A stretch of 64,000 nt of DNA. Origin: Gloeocapsa sp. PCC 7428 (GTDB lineage: Bacteria > Cyanobacteriota > Cyanobacteriia > Cyanobacteriales > Chroococcidiopsidaceae). Location: positions 1 to 64,000 of the forward strand of contig NC_019746.1 in assembly GCF_000317555.1 (NCBI RefSeq), in the 5' to 3' direction. Shown one piece after another: positions 1-10,500 of the stretch. Positions within the stretch are counted from its first letter, which is position 1; each line of letters begins with the position of its first letter. The notes below the pieces were generated by a model, which worked only from the letters and a program-made list of their open reading frames with translations, ran no database searches and was not told the DNA's origin. The translations under genes were made by a program, and so were the position numbers.

Positions 1-30
1 AAAACTTGCAATAAGTTTAAATCAGGGTGT

Positions 31-3000
31 ATGACCACGAATGGACTAGAAGTTGCGGTTATCGGGATGGCAGGACGCTTTCCAGATGCGGAGAGTGTCG
101 ATCAGTTTTGGCAGAATCTCAAAAATGGAGTTGAATCAATTCATCCGTTAACCGATGAATTTTTGCGACAACAAGGTGTACCTCAAACCGATTTGCAGCA
201 TCCCCAGTACGTGAAAGCCGAAGCCGTATTACCCAATATTGACTTGTTTGATGCAGATTTTTTTGGCTTTAATCCAAGAGAAGCAGAAATTCTCGACCCA
301 CAACAGCGCTTATTTTTAGAGTGTGCGTGGGAAGCCTTAGAAACAGCGGGCTACGATCCGCAAAGATATCACGGTGCGGTCGCTGTTTATGCAGGTAGCG
401 CGATCAATAGCTATTCGTTCAATCTCTACACAAATCCTCAAAGTCGCCTACTCGATAACTATCAACTGTTTTTAGCCAGCGATAAAGATTTTCTAACGAC
501 ACGAGTATCGTACAAACTGAATTTAACAGGTCCCAGCGTTGACATTCAAACCGCGTGTTCAACATCGTTAGTTGCGGTTCACATCGCCTGTCAAAGCTTG
601 CTTAGCGGTGAGTGCGACATGGCATTAGCTGGTGGTGTGGCAATTTCTCAACCAAAAGGATATTTATATCAAGAAGGCGGCATTTACTCACCCGATGGTC
701 ATTGTCGGGCTTTCGATGCTAAAGCGCAAGGAACCGTCGCCGGAAGTGGGTTAGGAATCGTTGTTCTCAAGCGTCTCGAAGATGCTGTAGCTGATGGTGA
801 CTCGATTTATGCACTGATCAAAGGTTCGGCGATTAATAACGATGGTGCGTCCAAAGTAAGTTATACCGCTCCGAGTATCGATGCCCAAGCCAGTGTAATT
901 CGTGCTGCCTTAACGATGGCAGAAGTAGAACCAGAAACAATCAGCTATATTGAAGCGCATGGTACGGGTACAGCATTAGGCGATCCGATTGAGATTGCGG
1001 CATTGACACAAGTTTTTGGCGCTAATAGCCAGCACTGTAAAATTGGTTCGGTGAAAACTAATATCGGACACTTAGACACCGCCGCAGGTATTGCGAGTTT
1101 CATCAAAACCGTACTCGTACTAAAACACAAACAAATTCCTCCCAGCCTGCACTTTGAGCAATTTAACTCCCAAATTCCTCCTGATCGCCCTTTTGAAGTG
1201 AATACAACGCTGTCGGAATGGCACGCGCATTCATTCCCGCGTCGCGCTGGCGTGAGTTCCTTTGGAATTGGTGGCACAAACGCGCACATTATTCTTGAGG
1301 AAGCACCTGAAGAGGGGCAGGGGAGCCAGTGCGTTGCGGAGGTTTCCTCCGTTGTAGCAACTGGCGTGGGTATAGCCGGTGGTTTAAACCACCGGAGAGC
1401 AGAGGTGCAGGGGAAGTATCAATTGTTAGTTGTTTCTGCTAAGACTCATTCGGCTTTAGAGACTGCGACTGCAAATTTGGTTAATCATCTCCGACAGCAT
1501 CCAGATGTGAATTTAGCGGATGTGGCTTATACACTCCAAGTTGGTCGTCAAGCATTTGCATATCGCCGTTTTTGCGTTTGTTCAAGTTTAGAAGAAGCAA
1601 GCGAAGTGTCTGCGTATGCAGAAGCAACAGTACCTCAACACGGAACTCCAGCAATTACTTTCATGTTTCCTGGGCAAGGAAGCCAATACGTTGGCATGGG
1701 GCGCGAATTGTATGCTGAAGCTGTATTTCGATCGCACATCGATCGCTGCTGCGAACTCCTAGCACCACATCTTGGAATCAATTTGTGGGATTTGGTGCAA
1801 TCAAGTACCAATTTAAACGATACTGCTTACGCGCAACCGGCGCTATTTATGATTGAGTACGCGCTAGCGCAGTCGTTGATGAATTGGGGAATTCGCCCTG
1901 AAGCGATGATCGGACATAGTATTGGCGAATATGTCGCCGCAACTCTTGCCGAAGTGTTTTCTTTAGAAGATGCTTTGAAATTGGTTGCAATCCGAGGACG
2001 ATTGATGCAACAGCAACCGACGGGGAGTATGCTGTCGGTGTTTTTGTCAGCAAAGCAGATTCAGCCTTGGTTAAGTGCAGAGATTGCGTTAGCTGCGAGT
2101 AATGCGCCGAACTTGTGTGTCGTATCGGGAAATCCTACCGCGATCGCACAGTTAGAACAACGTTTATCAGATGCGGGTATCAGCTATGGACGATTACATA
2201 CTTCGCACGCTTTTCATTCTCCGATGATGTCGCCTGTGCAAGCGGAGTTTATTGAGGTGATGAAATCGGTAAAACTTAATCCACCAAAAATTCCGTATAT
2301 TTCTAATGTCACTGGCACTTGGATAACGAACGAGCAAGCCACAGATCTTGCATACTGGGGCAAGCATCTACGCGAAACTGTACAATTCGACGCAGGGATA
2401 ACAACTTTAACCCAACAACCCCGAATTTTACTCGAAGTTGGACCAGGAAATACGCTTAGTACATTAGCAGCAACGCATCGTCCCATTTCCACACTCCGAC
2501 ATCCGCAAGCGAATGACTCGGATATTGCCTTTTTGCTCAATGCCATTGGTAAACTTTGGTTATCTGGAGTTGGCATCAACTGGGATAATTTCTGGCATGA
2601 ACGGCGTAAACGTATCGCTTTACCAACATATCCGTTTGAACGCCAGCGCTACTGGATTGAACCTCAGCCGGATTCAGTAATCAATGATCGCAATTGGTTA
2701 TACGTTCCTTTCTGGCAACGCGATCGCACGATTGCATCTGTAGATCTTAACACCGTCGAAAAATCGTGCTGGCTGATATTTATCGATGCTGAGGGATTGG
2801 GTAATAGTATTGCTCAACAATTAGCAAGTGCAGGTCATGATGTCATTACGGTTGTTGCTGGCGCTCAATTTGGAGAGTTAGACTATCGTTGTTTTAGTAT
2901 TAATCCTGAAAATCGGCAAGACTATACGACTTTAGTTGAAGATTTGCACTCGCGCGAACTAAATTTTGATCGTGTCGTGCATTTCTGGAGTCTCGATCGC

Positions 3001-4407
3001 ACCGACTATTGTAGTTTTTACAGCTTGCTATTTCTTACCCAAGCGATCGCATCATCGACGACGGTCGAAATTACACTTGTAACAAACGGCGTGTACGATA
3101 TTCTTGGCGAAGAAGAATTGCATCCTACAACCGCAACGGTGTTAGGACTCGCTAAAGTGATTAATCAAGAATATTCCCAAATCGCGTGTCGCCATATTGA
3201 TGTCATGTTACCGCGATCGCAACTCATTGGGGTGTTAACCGAATTAATCACTCCACCTACCGATTTTGCAGTAGCCTATCGAGGTCAGCATCGTTGGCGA
3301 CAAAAGTATCAACTCGTTGAAGAAACCAACGCAATTCAACTGCGATCTTTTGGTCATTACTTGATTGTCGGAGATGTCACGCAGGGATTGGGTCGCGTTT
3401 TTGCAGAATATCTTGCTAAAATGCCAGCGAAATTAGCGATTGTCAGTGATGATATCCCCACGTCTTGGGTCGATACCTTAACTGCAATGGGTGCGGAGTA
3501 TTTCCCCGTAACAGTAGATATTACGGATGAGTCGCAGATGCAACGTGCGATCGCGCAAGTAGAAGCGCAGTTTGGTGAAATTCATGGTGTGTTTTATTCT
3601 ACACCGATGAGTAATCAGTATTCTGCTGCCCCGATCGCGGAACTTGGGCAAAACGAATGCGAGTATAACTTTCGTACCAAAGTCGCTGGACTTTGCGTGT
3701 TGCAAAAAGTATTGCAGGACAAAAACCTTGATTTTTGTTTGTTGCAATCTTCGCTGTCAGCAATTATTGGTGGTTTTGGTTTGGGTGCGTATGCAGCTGC
3801 GAATACATTTATTGATGCTTTTGCCCAGCACCAATCTCGTCGAACATCGTATCCTTGGCTGAGTGTCAATTGGGATGCTTATGACGAAGCTGAGTCAATA
3901 GAATCATCCCGCGCATTAACTTCATCGGAGGTTTGGCAAGCAACCCAACAAATTCTCGCAATCGATGCTGTGCAAGTTGTGGTTTCTAAATCGCCATTAG
4001 CCGCGAAAATTGAGCAGTCAATTTCTGTTCGCGAACGTGAGTCGCAAGTTGAAAACAACAACCACAATAGACCGAATTTGTCAAGCCAATACATCGCACC
4101 GCGTAATGAAATTGAGCAGGCGGTGGCTGCTATTTGGCAAGAATTACTAGGAATTGAAATAGGAATTAATGATAATTTTTTTGAGTTAGGAGGACATTCT
4201 TTGTTAGCAATTCAAGTGATCGCACGACTGCGAACTACTTTTCAGGTAGAGTTACCGATACGGAGTTTGCTATTTGAAGCGCCGACGGTTGCTAAAATTG
4301 CGGAAGTGATTGCGGGTCAGCAACCGCAGCAAATGGCTGATCTTTTGGCGGAGATTCAAAGTTTATCACCAGCAGAAATTGAGCAGCAACTCAATGCGAG
4401 GGAGTAG
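31..4407 (+). CDS. Type I polyketide synthase, KS-AT-KR-ACP
   Basis: This is a single PKS extension module that adds one C2 unit to an acyl chain handed over from upstream. The KS (about residues 7-430) has catalytic Cys176 in TACSTS, His310 in EAHGTGT and His347 in NIGH. The AT (about 530-850) has Ser630 in GHSIGE and HAFH at 726-729, which indicates malonyl-CoA. The KR (about 890-1300) keeps the Ser/Tyr/Asn catalytic signature, but its nucleotide loop reads VGDVTQGLG rather than TGGLGGLG and no LDD motif is seen, so activity is uncertain. The ACP has Ser1390 in GGHS. Residues about 430-460, between KS and AT, are encoded by an inserted palindromic repeat. No KS-side loading domain is present, so the substrate comes from genes upstream of the window. 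Domain order is certain; the KR outcome is inference. Confidence 0.95.
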   Translation: MTTNGLEVAVIGMAGRFPDAESVDQFWQNLKNGVESIHPLTDEFLRQQGVPQTDLQHPQYVKAEAVLPNIDLFDADFFGFNPREAEILDPQQRLFLECAWEALETAGYDPQRYHGAVAVYAGSAINSYSFNLYTNPQSRLLDNYQLFLASDKDFLTTRVSYKLNLTGPSVDIQTACSTSLVAVHIACQSLLSGECDMALAGGVAISQPKGYLYQEGGIYSPDGHCRAFDAKAQGTVAGSGLGIVVLKRLEDAVADGDSIYALIKGSAINNDGASKVSYTAPSIDAQASVIRAALTMAEVEPETISYIEAHGTGTALGDPIEIAALTQVFGANSQHCKIGSVKTNIGHLDTAAGIASFIKTVLVLKHKQIPPSLHFEQFNSQIPPDRPFEVNTTLSEWHAHSFPRRAGVSSFGIGGTNAHIILEEAPEEGQGSQCVAEVSSVVATGVGIAGGLNHRRAEVQGKYQLLVVSAKTHSALETATANLVNHLRQHPDVNLADVAYTLQVGRQAFAYRRFCVCSSLEEASEVSAYAEATVPQHGTPAITFMFPGQGSQYVGMGRELYAEAVFRSHIDRCCELLAPHLGINLWDLVQSSTNLNDTAYAQPALFMIEYALAQSLMNWGIRPEAMIGHSIGEYVAATLAEVFSLEDALKLVAIRGRLMQQQPTGSMLSVFLSAKQIQPWLSAEIALAASNAPNLCVVSGNPTAIAQLEQRLSDAGISYGRLHTSHAFHSPMMSPVQAEFIEVMKSVKLNPPKIPYISNVTGTWITNEQATDLAYWGKHLRETVQFDAGITTLTQQPRILLEVGPGNTLSTLAATHRPISTLRHPQANDSDIAFLLNAIGKLWLSGVGINWDNFWHERRKRIALPTYPFERQRYWIEPQPDSVINDRNWLYVPFWQRDRTIASVDLNTVEKSCWLIFIDAEGLGNSIAQQLASAGHDVITVVAGAQFGELDYRCFSINPENRQDYTTLVEDLHSRELNFDRVVHFWSLDRTDYCSFYSLLFLTQAIASSTTVEITLVTNGVYDILGEEELHPTTATVLGLAKVINQEYSQIACRHIDVMLPRSQLIGVLTELITPPTDFAVAYRGQHRWRQKYQLVEETNAIQLRSFGHYLIVGDVTQGLGRVFAEYLAKMPAKLAIVSDDIPTSWVDTLTAMGAEYFPVTVDITDESQMQRAIAQVEAQFGEIHGVFYSTPMSNQYSAAPIAELGQNECEYNFRTKVAGLCVLQKVLQDKNLDFCLLQSSLSAIIGGFGLGAYAAANTFIDAFAQHQSRRTSYPWLSVNWDAYDEAESIESSRALTSSEVWQATQQILAIDAVQVVVSKSPLAAKIEQSISVRERESQVENNNHNRPNLSSQYIAPRNEIEQAVAAIWQELLGIEIGINDNFFELGGHSLLAIQVIARLRTTFQVELPIRSLLFEAPTVAKIAEVIAGQQPQQMADLLAEIQSLSPAEIEQQLNARE
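1316..1410. repeat. Palindromic repeat inserted in frame in the KS-AT linker
   Basis: A stem-loop at 1325-1365 (GCCAGT...ACTGGC arms with a GGAGGTTTCCTCC core) is followed by a perfect 20-bp palindrome, CCGGTGGTTTAAACCACCGG, at 1376-1395. The reading frame stays open and adds about 30 low-complexity residues. The reverse complement of the first stem matches the core of the repeats at 16634-16760 and 20228-20270 (AACGGAGGAAACCTCCGC). Confidence 0.8.
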
Positions 4408-4511
4408 GAGCGAGGATTTAGGGGTTAGTAAAGAACTAAATTTAAACTTAACTCACTCCTTGCTCCTCATCCATTACTCTTTTCTTCCCTGACCATTGCT
4501 TACTCTTACTG

Positions 4512-7500
4512 ATGAATAATATCTACCAACAACTTGCGAAACTTTCTCCACAACAGCGGCTTTTATTTGAGCGTCGGCTGCAACAGCGGGGAGTTAAGTT
4601 GGTGCAACCGCAAATTTCTCGGCGAAAGAATGATGATGAATTGCCGTTGTCTTTTGCACAACAACGTTTGTGGTTTATTCAGCAATTTGAGCCTCTAAGC
4701 AGTGCGTATAATGTGGCGAGTGCGCTTCGCTTGAAAGGTGAATTGAAGATTGCAGCGTTGGAGCAAGCATTGCGCGAAATTGTGGCTCGACACGAAACGT
4801 TGCGGACGAGTTTCGTTACAAATGCTGTGAAACAACCGATTCAGGTAGTTGCTGCGCCTCAGTTTGATTTACAGGTAATTGATTTGCACGGGAATGCGTC
4901 GCCGGAGGTACAGTTAATATCAGATATTTGCGATCGCCCATTTGATTTAACTCAGTCGCTTTTACGAGTGCGTTTGCTGCGATTGCACGAAGATGACCAC
5001 ATTTTAGTGATAGCCACACATCATATCATATCTGACCGCTGGTCAATTGGCGTTTTTTTAAGCGAACTTTCGACGCTTTACAATGCGTTTTGCGATCGTC
5101 AATCTTCACCGCTAGCAGAATTGCCGATTCAGTATGCTGATTGGGCAATTTGGCAACGTCAGTATCTCCAAGGCGATGTGTTGGCGACGCAGGCGGCGTA
5201 TTGGCAGGCGCAATTACAAAAAATGCCGTTGTTGGAGTTGCCTTGTGACCGTCCGCGACCAGCGAATCCAACGTATCAGGGCGCGCAGTACCCGTTGGTA
5301 TTATCAACAACATTGTCGAAAGAATTGCGATCGCTTGCAGCCAAAGCAGGAACGACGTTGTTTACGGTACTGTTGGCAGCGTTTAAAGTGTTGCTGCACC
5401 GCTATACGCAGCAGGATGATATCGCCGTAGGGACGGATATTGCTAACCGCGATCGCCCCGAAACCGCAGGATTAATCGGGTTATTGGTGAATACTGTGGT
5501 ATTGCGGACGCAAGTCGGGGATTTGACGTTTCGACAATTGCTAAGGCGCGTACAGCAAGTTGTGGTAGATGCGATCGCACATCAAGATTTACCATTTGAA
5601 AAATTAGTTGAAATTCTCAATCCAGACCGCAATTTGAGTCAAATGATGCCGTTGTTTCAGGTAAAGTTTGACTTGCAACTAGCTGCGGTGAAACCACTGG
5701 AATTACAAGGTTTAACAGTGGAACGTTTGTCGCTTGCTGAGCAAACAGTGAAGTATGAGCTACGGCTAAATTTACAAGATGGCGAATGTATTAATGGACA
5801 GGTAGAATACAGCACTGATTTATTCGATGAAGCAACGATTGCGCGGTTGGTGGAGCATTTCCAAATTTTGTTGCAAGGTATTGTTGATAATCCTGACGCT
5901 CAACTTTGGGAATTACCGCTATTAACACCGAAAGAACAATTGTTATTACAACCGCATCTGATACAACTCGATGACGATGACTTGTGTATTCATCACTTGC
6001 TTGAAGCGCAAGTTCGCCAAACTCCTGATGCGATCGCATTAATAGATCGTCATGAGTATATTACGTATCGCGAGTTGAATGCGCGGGCAAATCAATTAGC
6101 GCATTATCTACACAGCTTGGGGGTAAAGGGGAGAGTTGGTGTTTATTTACCCCGAACTTCGCAGTTAATCGTTGCGATACTTGCTGTTTTGAAGGTTGGT
6201 GCGGCTTGTGTTCCTTTAGATCCTGTTTATCCACAGGCGCGGTTGGATTTTATTGTTGACGATGCAGATGTTTCTGTGTTGATTCACAATACAGATTTAA
6301 CTTTTAATAGCCATATTCCCACTGAAATCGATTTGGATGGGGACTGGAGTTTGATTGCTGAATGCAGTGCGGAGGATTTGGATTTAGGAATTTGCAACCT
6401 TGAGTTGGCTTATTTGATTTATACGTCGGGTTCGACGGGGAAGCCGAAGGGTGTAGCGATCGCACATCGTAGTACAGTGGCGTTATTGCGTTGGGCTAAT
6501 GAGGTTTTTACATCTGAAGCGCTTGCTGGGGTATTGGCTGCGACTTCGATTTGTTTTGATCTTTCGATTTTTGAAATTTTTGTCCCGCTGAGTTGGGGCA
6601 AAAAAGTGGTTTTAGTAGAAAATATATTGGAATTACCGCAGGTAGCACCTGATACGGTAACGCTGATTAATACTGTACCCAGTGCGCTTGCGCAGTTATC
6701 TAAAATTAATGCAATTCCAATATCGGTTCATACTGTTAATTTAGCAGGAGAAGCACTGCCATACAGTTTGGTAGAACAATTGCGGCAACTTCCGCACATT
6801 CAACAAATTTATAATCTTTATGGTCCATCGGAAGACACAACATATTCTACGTTTGCGTGTATAACTGACACTATTCATATTGGTTGCCCGATTGCTAATA
6901 CGCAAGTATACGTCCTTGATAAATATTTACAGCTTGTTCCGTTTGGTGTTCCAGGGGAATTGTATATTGCTGGTGCAGGACTTGCCCAAGGTTATTTTAA
7001 TCGACCAGAATTGACCGCAGAGAAATTTATCCCTAATCCTTTTAATCATTCAAAATTTAATCGCCTTTATAAAACTGGGGATTTAGTTCGGTATCGTCCT
7101 GATGGCAATTTGGAGTTTATCGGGCGATTAGATCAACAAGTCAAAATTCGCGGCTACCGCATTGAAATTGGAGAGATTGAAGCGGTTTTAAGTCAATGTT
7201 CGACAGTAAAAGAAGGTGTAATTAGTGTTTCAGAACACGGTGGCGATCAACGATTAGTTGCTTATGTTGTGCCAAATTCTGATTTTACAGCCACCGCATT
7301 GCGGGAATTTTTAGCTCAAAAGTTACCGAATTACATGATACCTTCAGTTGTGATTGAATTGGAGAAGTTACCGCGTTTGCCTAATGGTAAAGTTGATCGC
7401 TCTTCGTTACCAGAAGGGGAAAATATATCTATTACGACAAATTATGTTGCGCCGCGAACGAAAGTTGAAAAGATTATTGTGCAAATTTGGCAAAGTGAAC

Positions 7501-10500
7501 TTGATGTAACTGTAGGATTGCATGATAATTACTTTGAATTAGGCGGACATTCGCTGTTAGCAATTAAAATTATTGCTGTTATTAATGAAACTTTTTCGGT
7601 TGATTTACCGTTACGTTATTTATTTGAAAATCCTACGGTTGCTGAATTAGCGAGCAAAATTGAGCAAACAACTACGAGACAGGCACCTACAATTAAATTA
7701 ACACCTGATTTAGTAAACCGTTACCAACCTTTTCCGCTCACAGATATTCAGCAAGCATATTGGATTGGACGTAACGAAGCATTTGCATTAGGAAATGTAG
7801 CGACGCATGGCTATCGGGAAGTTGAAACCATTGGGCTGAGTGTTACACAAGTCGAGAAAGCGTGGCAGCAATTGATCGCACGTCATGATATGCTGCGAGT
7901 CGTTATTCAACCTGATGGACAACAGCGCATCTTACCCGAAGTTTCACCCTACGAAATCAAAACTTGGGATTTGCGTGACAAACCAACCGCAGAAGCTACC
8001 GCAACGTTAACCAATTTACGGAATCGCCTTTCGCATCAAATTTTTGCGACGGATACGTATCCGTTGTTTGACATCCAAGCTGTGTTGTTGGATGACAACA
8101 AGATTCGGTTTTTTGTCAGCTTTGATGTGTTGATTGGCGATGCGGCGAGTTTGCAAGTGTTGGGGCAAGAATTTGTTGCATTGATGCAATCAAAATCGCT
8201 ACCACCTTTAGACATATCTTTCCGCGATTATATTTTAGTAGCAATAAAAATCCGCAATTCTGAAACGTATCAGCGATCGCGTGATTATTGGCAAAACCGT
8301 TTATCTACGCTACCACCATCGCCACAATTACCTTTACAAAAGACTTTAGCAGCGGTAGAGACTCCCCGTTTTGTGCGGTGGAGTGGCACACTCGCATCTG
8401 AATTGTGGCAAAAATTAAAACAGCAAGCAAGTCAGCACAATATCACGCCCTCTGGAATTCTCTTGGCTGCTTTTACAGAAATCTTGACGCGGTGGAGTAG
8501 TCCTCAATTTACATTGAATTTGACGCTGTTTAATCGTCTACCGTTGCATCCCCAAGTGAATCAATTGGTGGGAGACTTTACATCATCGCTGCTACTCGCA
8601 ATTGATAATAGCGAGCAAAGTACATTTATCGCCAAAGCACAAAAAATTCAAGCACAGTTGTGGGAAGATTTAGAGCATCGTCATGTAAGTGGGGTGCAAG
8701 TATTACGCGACTTAGCCCGCCTGCAACAGCGTCAAACTGGGGCGTTAATGCCAGTTGTGTTTACAAGTATTCTCACGCAAACTGCCTCAAACACAAATTC
8801 TCATCACTCTTGGCAAGCCGACGTTGTTTATAGTCTCAGTCAAACTTCGCAAGTCTATCTCGATCATCAAGTTGCCGAAGTCGATGGAACTTTAGTATAC
8901 AACTGGGATGCGATCGCCGAATTATTCCCCGACGGCTTACTCGACGAAATGTTTGCCGCCTACTCGCGCCTTTTAGAAGATTTAGCAACTACCGCCGATT
9001 GGCAAGCACCAACACAATTATTACCTTTTACAGTTGACACCCCTGCGGCGACAATTCTTTCTGAATCTCCACTACATACACTATTCTTCGCGCAAGTTAC
9101 CCAAAATCCGCATAAACAAGCAGTAGTTACTTCCACGTTAAATCTAACTTATCAACAGCTAAGCGATCGCGTTTACAATTTGGCGGCAAAGTTACAGCAG
9201 TTGGGTGTTGAACCAAATCAACTTGTTGCGGTGGTGATGGATAAAGGCTGGGAACAAGTCGTTGCGGTTTTAGGAATTTTAACTGCTGGGGCGGCGTATG
9301 TACCAATTGATCCACATCCGTGCGATCGCGCTTTGCAATTGTTGCAACAAGCACAAGTAAAATACGTTGTGACGCAACCTTGGTTAGATTCTGCGTTTGC
9401 AGACGTGGATGTTACGCGAATTTGTGTTGGTGCGGTTGAAGTGTTCAGCCCCCTAAATCCCCCACTAGTGGGGGACTTAGAAAGGTTAGGTTCCCCACGT
9501 CCCCTCTCACTCTCCCCCAATTCTGGGGGAGAAGATAAGGAAAAAACCTTTGTTCACGGGGCTAGGGGGGCAAATCCTACAGATCTTGCCTATGTCATTT
9601 ACACATCAGGTTCTACCGGAGTGCCGAAAGGTGTCGCCATCGATCATCAAGGTGCAGTGAACACAATTTTAGACATTAACCAGCGCTTTGGCGTTACAGA
9701 GCAAGATTGGGTTTTAGGACTATCTTCACTGACGTTTGACTTGTCGGTATACGACATCTTCGGGACGTTGGCTGCGGGGGCGACGCTGATGATTCCTGAT
9801 GCAGATTTGGCAAAAGATCCCGCGCACTGGGCAGAGTTGATGCAGCGCTATCCAATTACAATTTGGAATTCAGTTCCCGCGTTGATGCAATTGTTGATTC
9901 ATTCGCAGCCAAAAACGACAAATAACCTGCGCTTGGTGTTGCTGAGTGGTGATTGGATACCGTTGAATTTACCGCAACAAATTTGGTTATCGTTTGAACG
10001 TGCAGAAATTATCAGTTTGGGTGGTGCGACGGAAGCTTCGATTTGGTCAATCTTTTACCCGATTCAATTCGTCGATCCTGATTGGAAAAGTATTCCCTAC
10101 GGCTACCCATTGACAAATCAACAAATTTATGTACTAAATCAAACTCGCGATCGCTGTCCCACTTGGGTAACGGGAGAACTTTATATTGGCGGGGTGGGAT
10201 TAGCAAAAGGATATTGGGGCGATCGCGAAAAAACCGATGAAAGTTTTATCACGCATCCCCAAACTGGCGAACGATTGTATAAAACGGGCGATTTAGGGCG
10301 ATATCTACCAAATGGGGCGATTGAATTTTTAGGAAGAGCCGATTTTCAAGTCAAGATTAACGGCTACCGCATCGAATTAGGCGAAATTGAAGCTAGTCTT
10401 GCACAGCATCCAGCAATTCAAGCCGCCGTTGTGACAGCAGTAGGCGAACCGCAACGACTTGTAGCTTACGTTGTGCCACAGGTAGAACAACGCAGTGATT

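Noticed and set aside
945-1289. Reverse-strand open frames inside the PKS and NRPS genes
   Set aside because: They lie antisense to strongly conserved domains and show no recognisable protein; they are by-products of codon bias.
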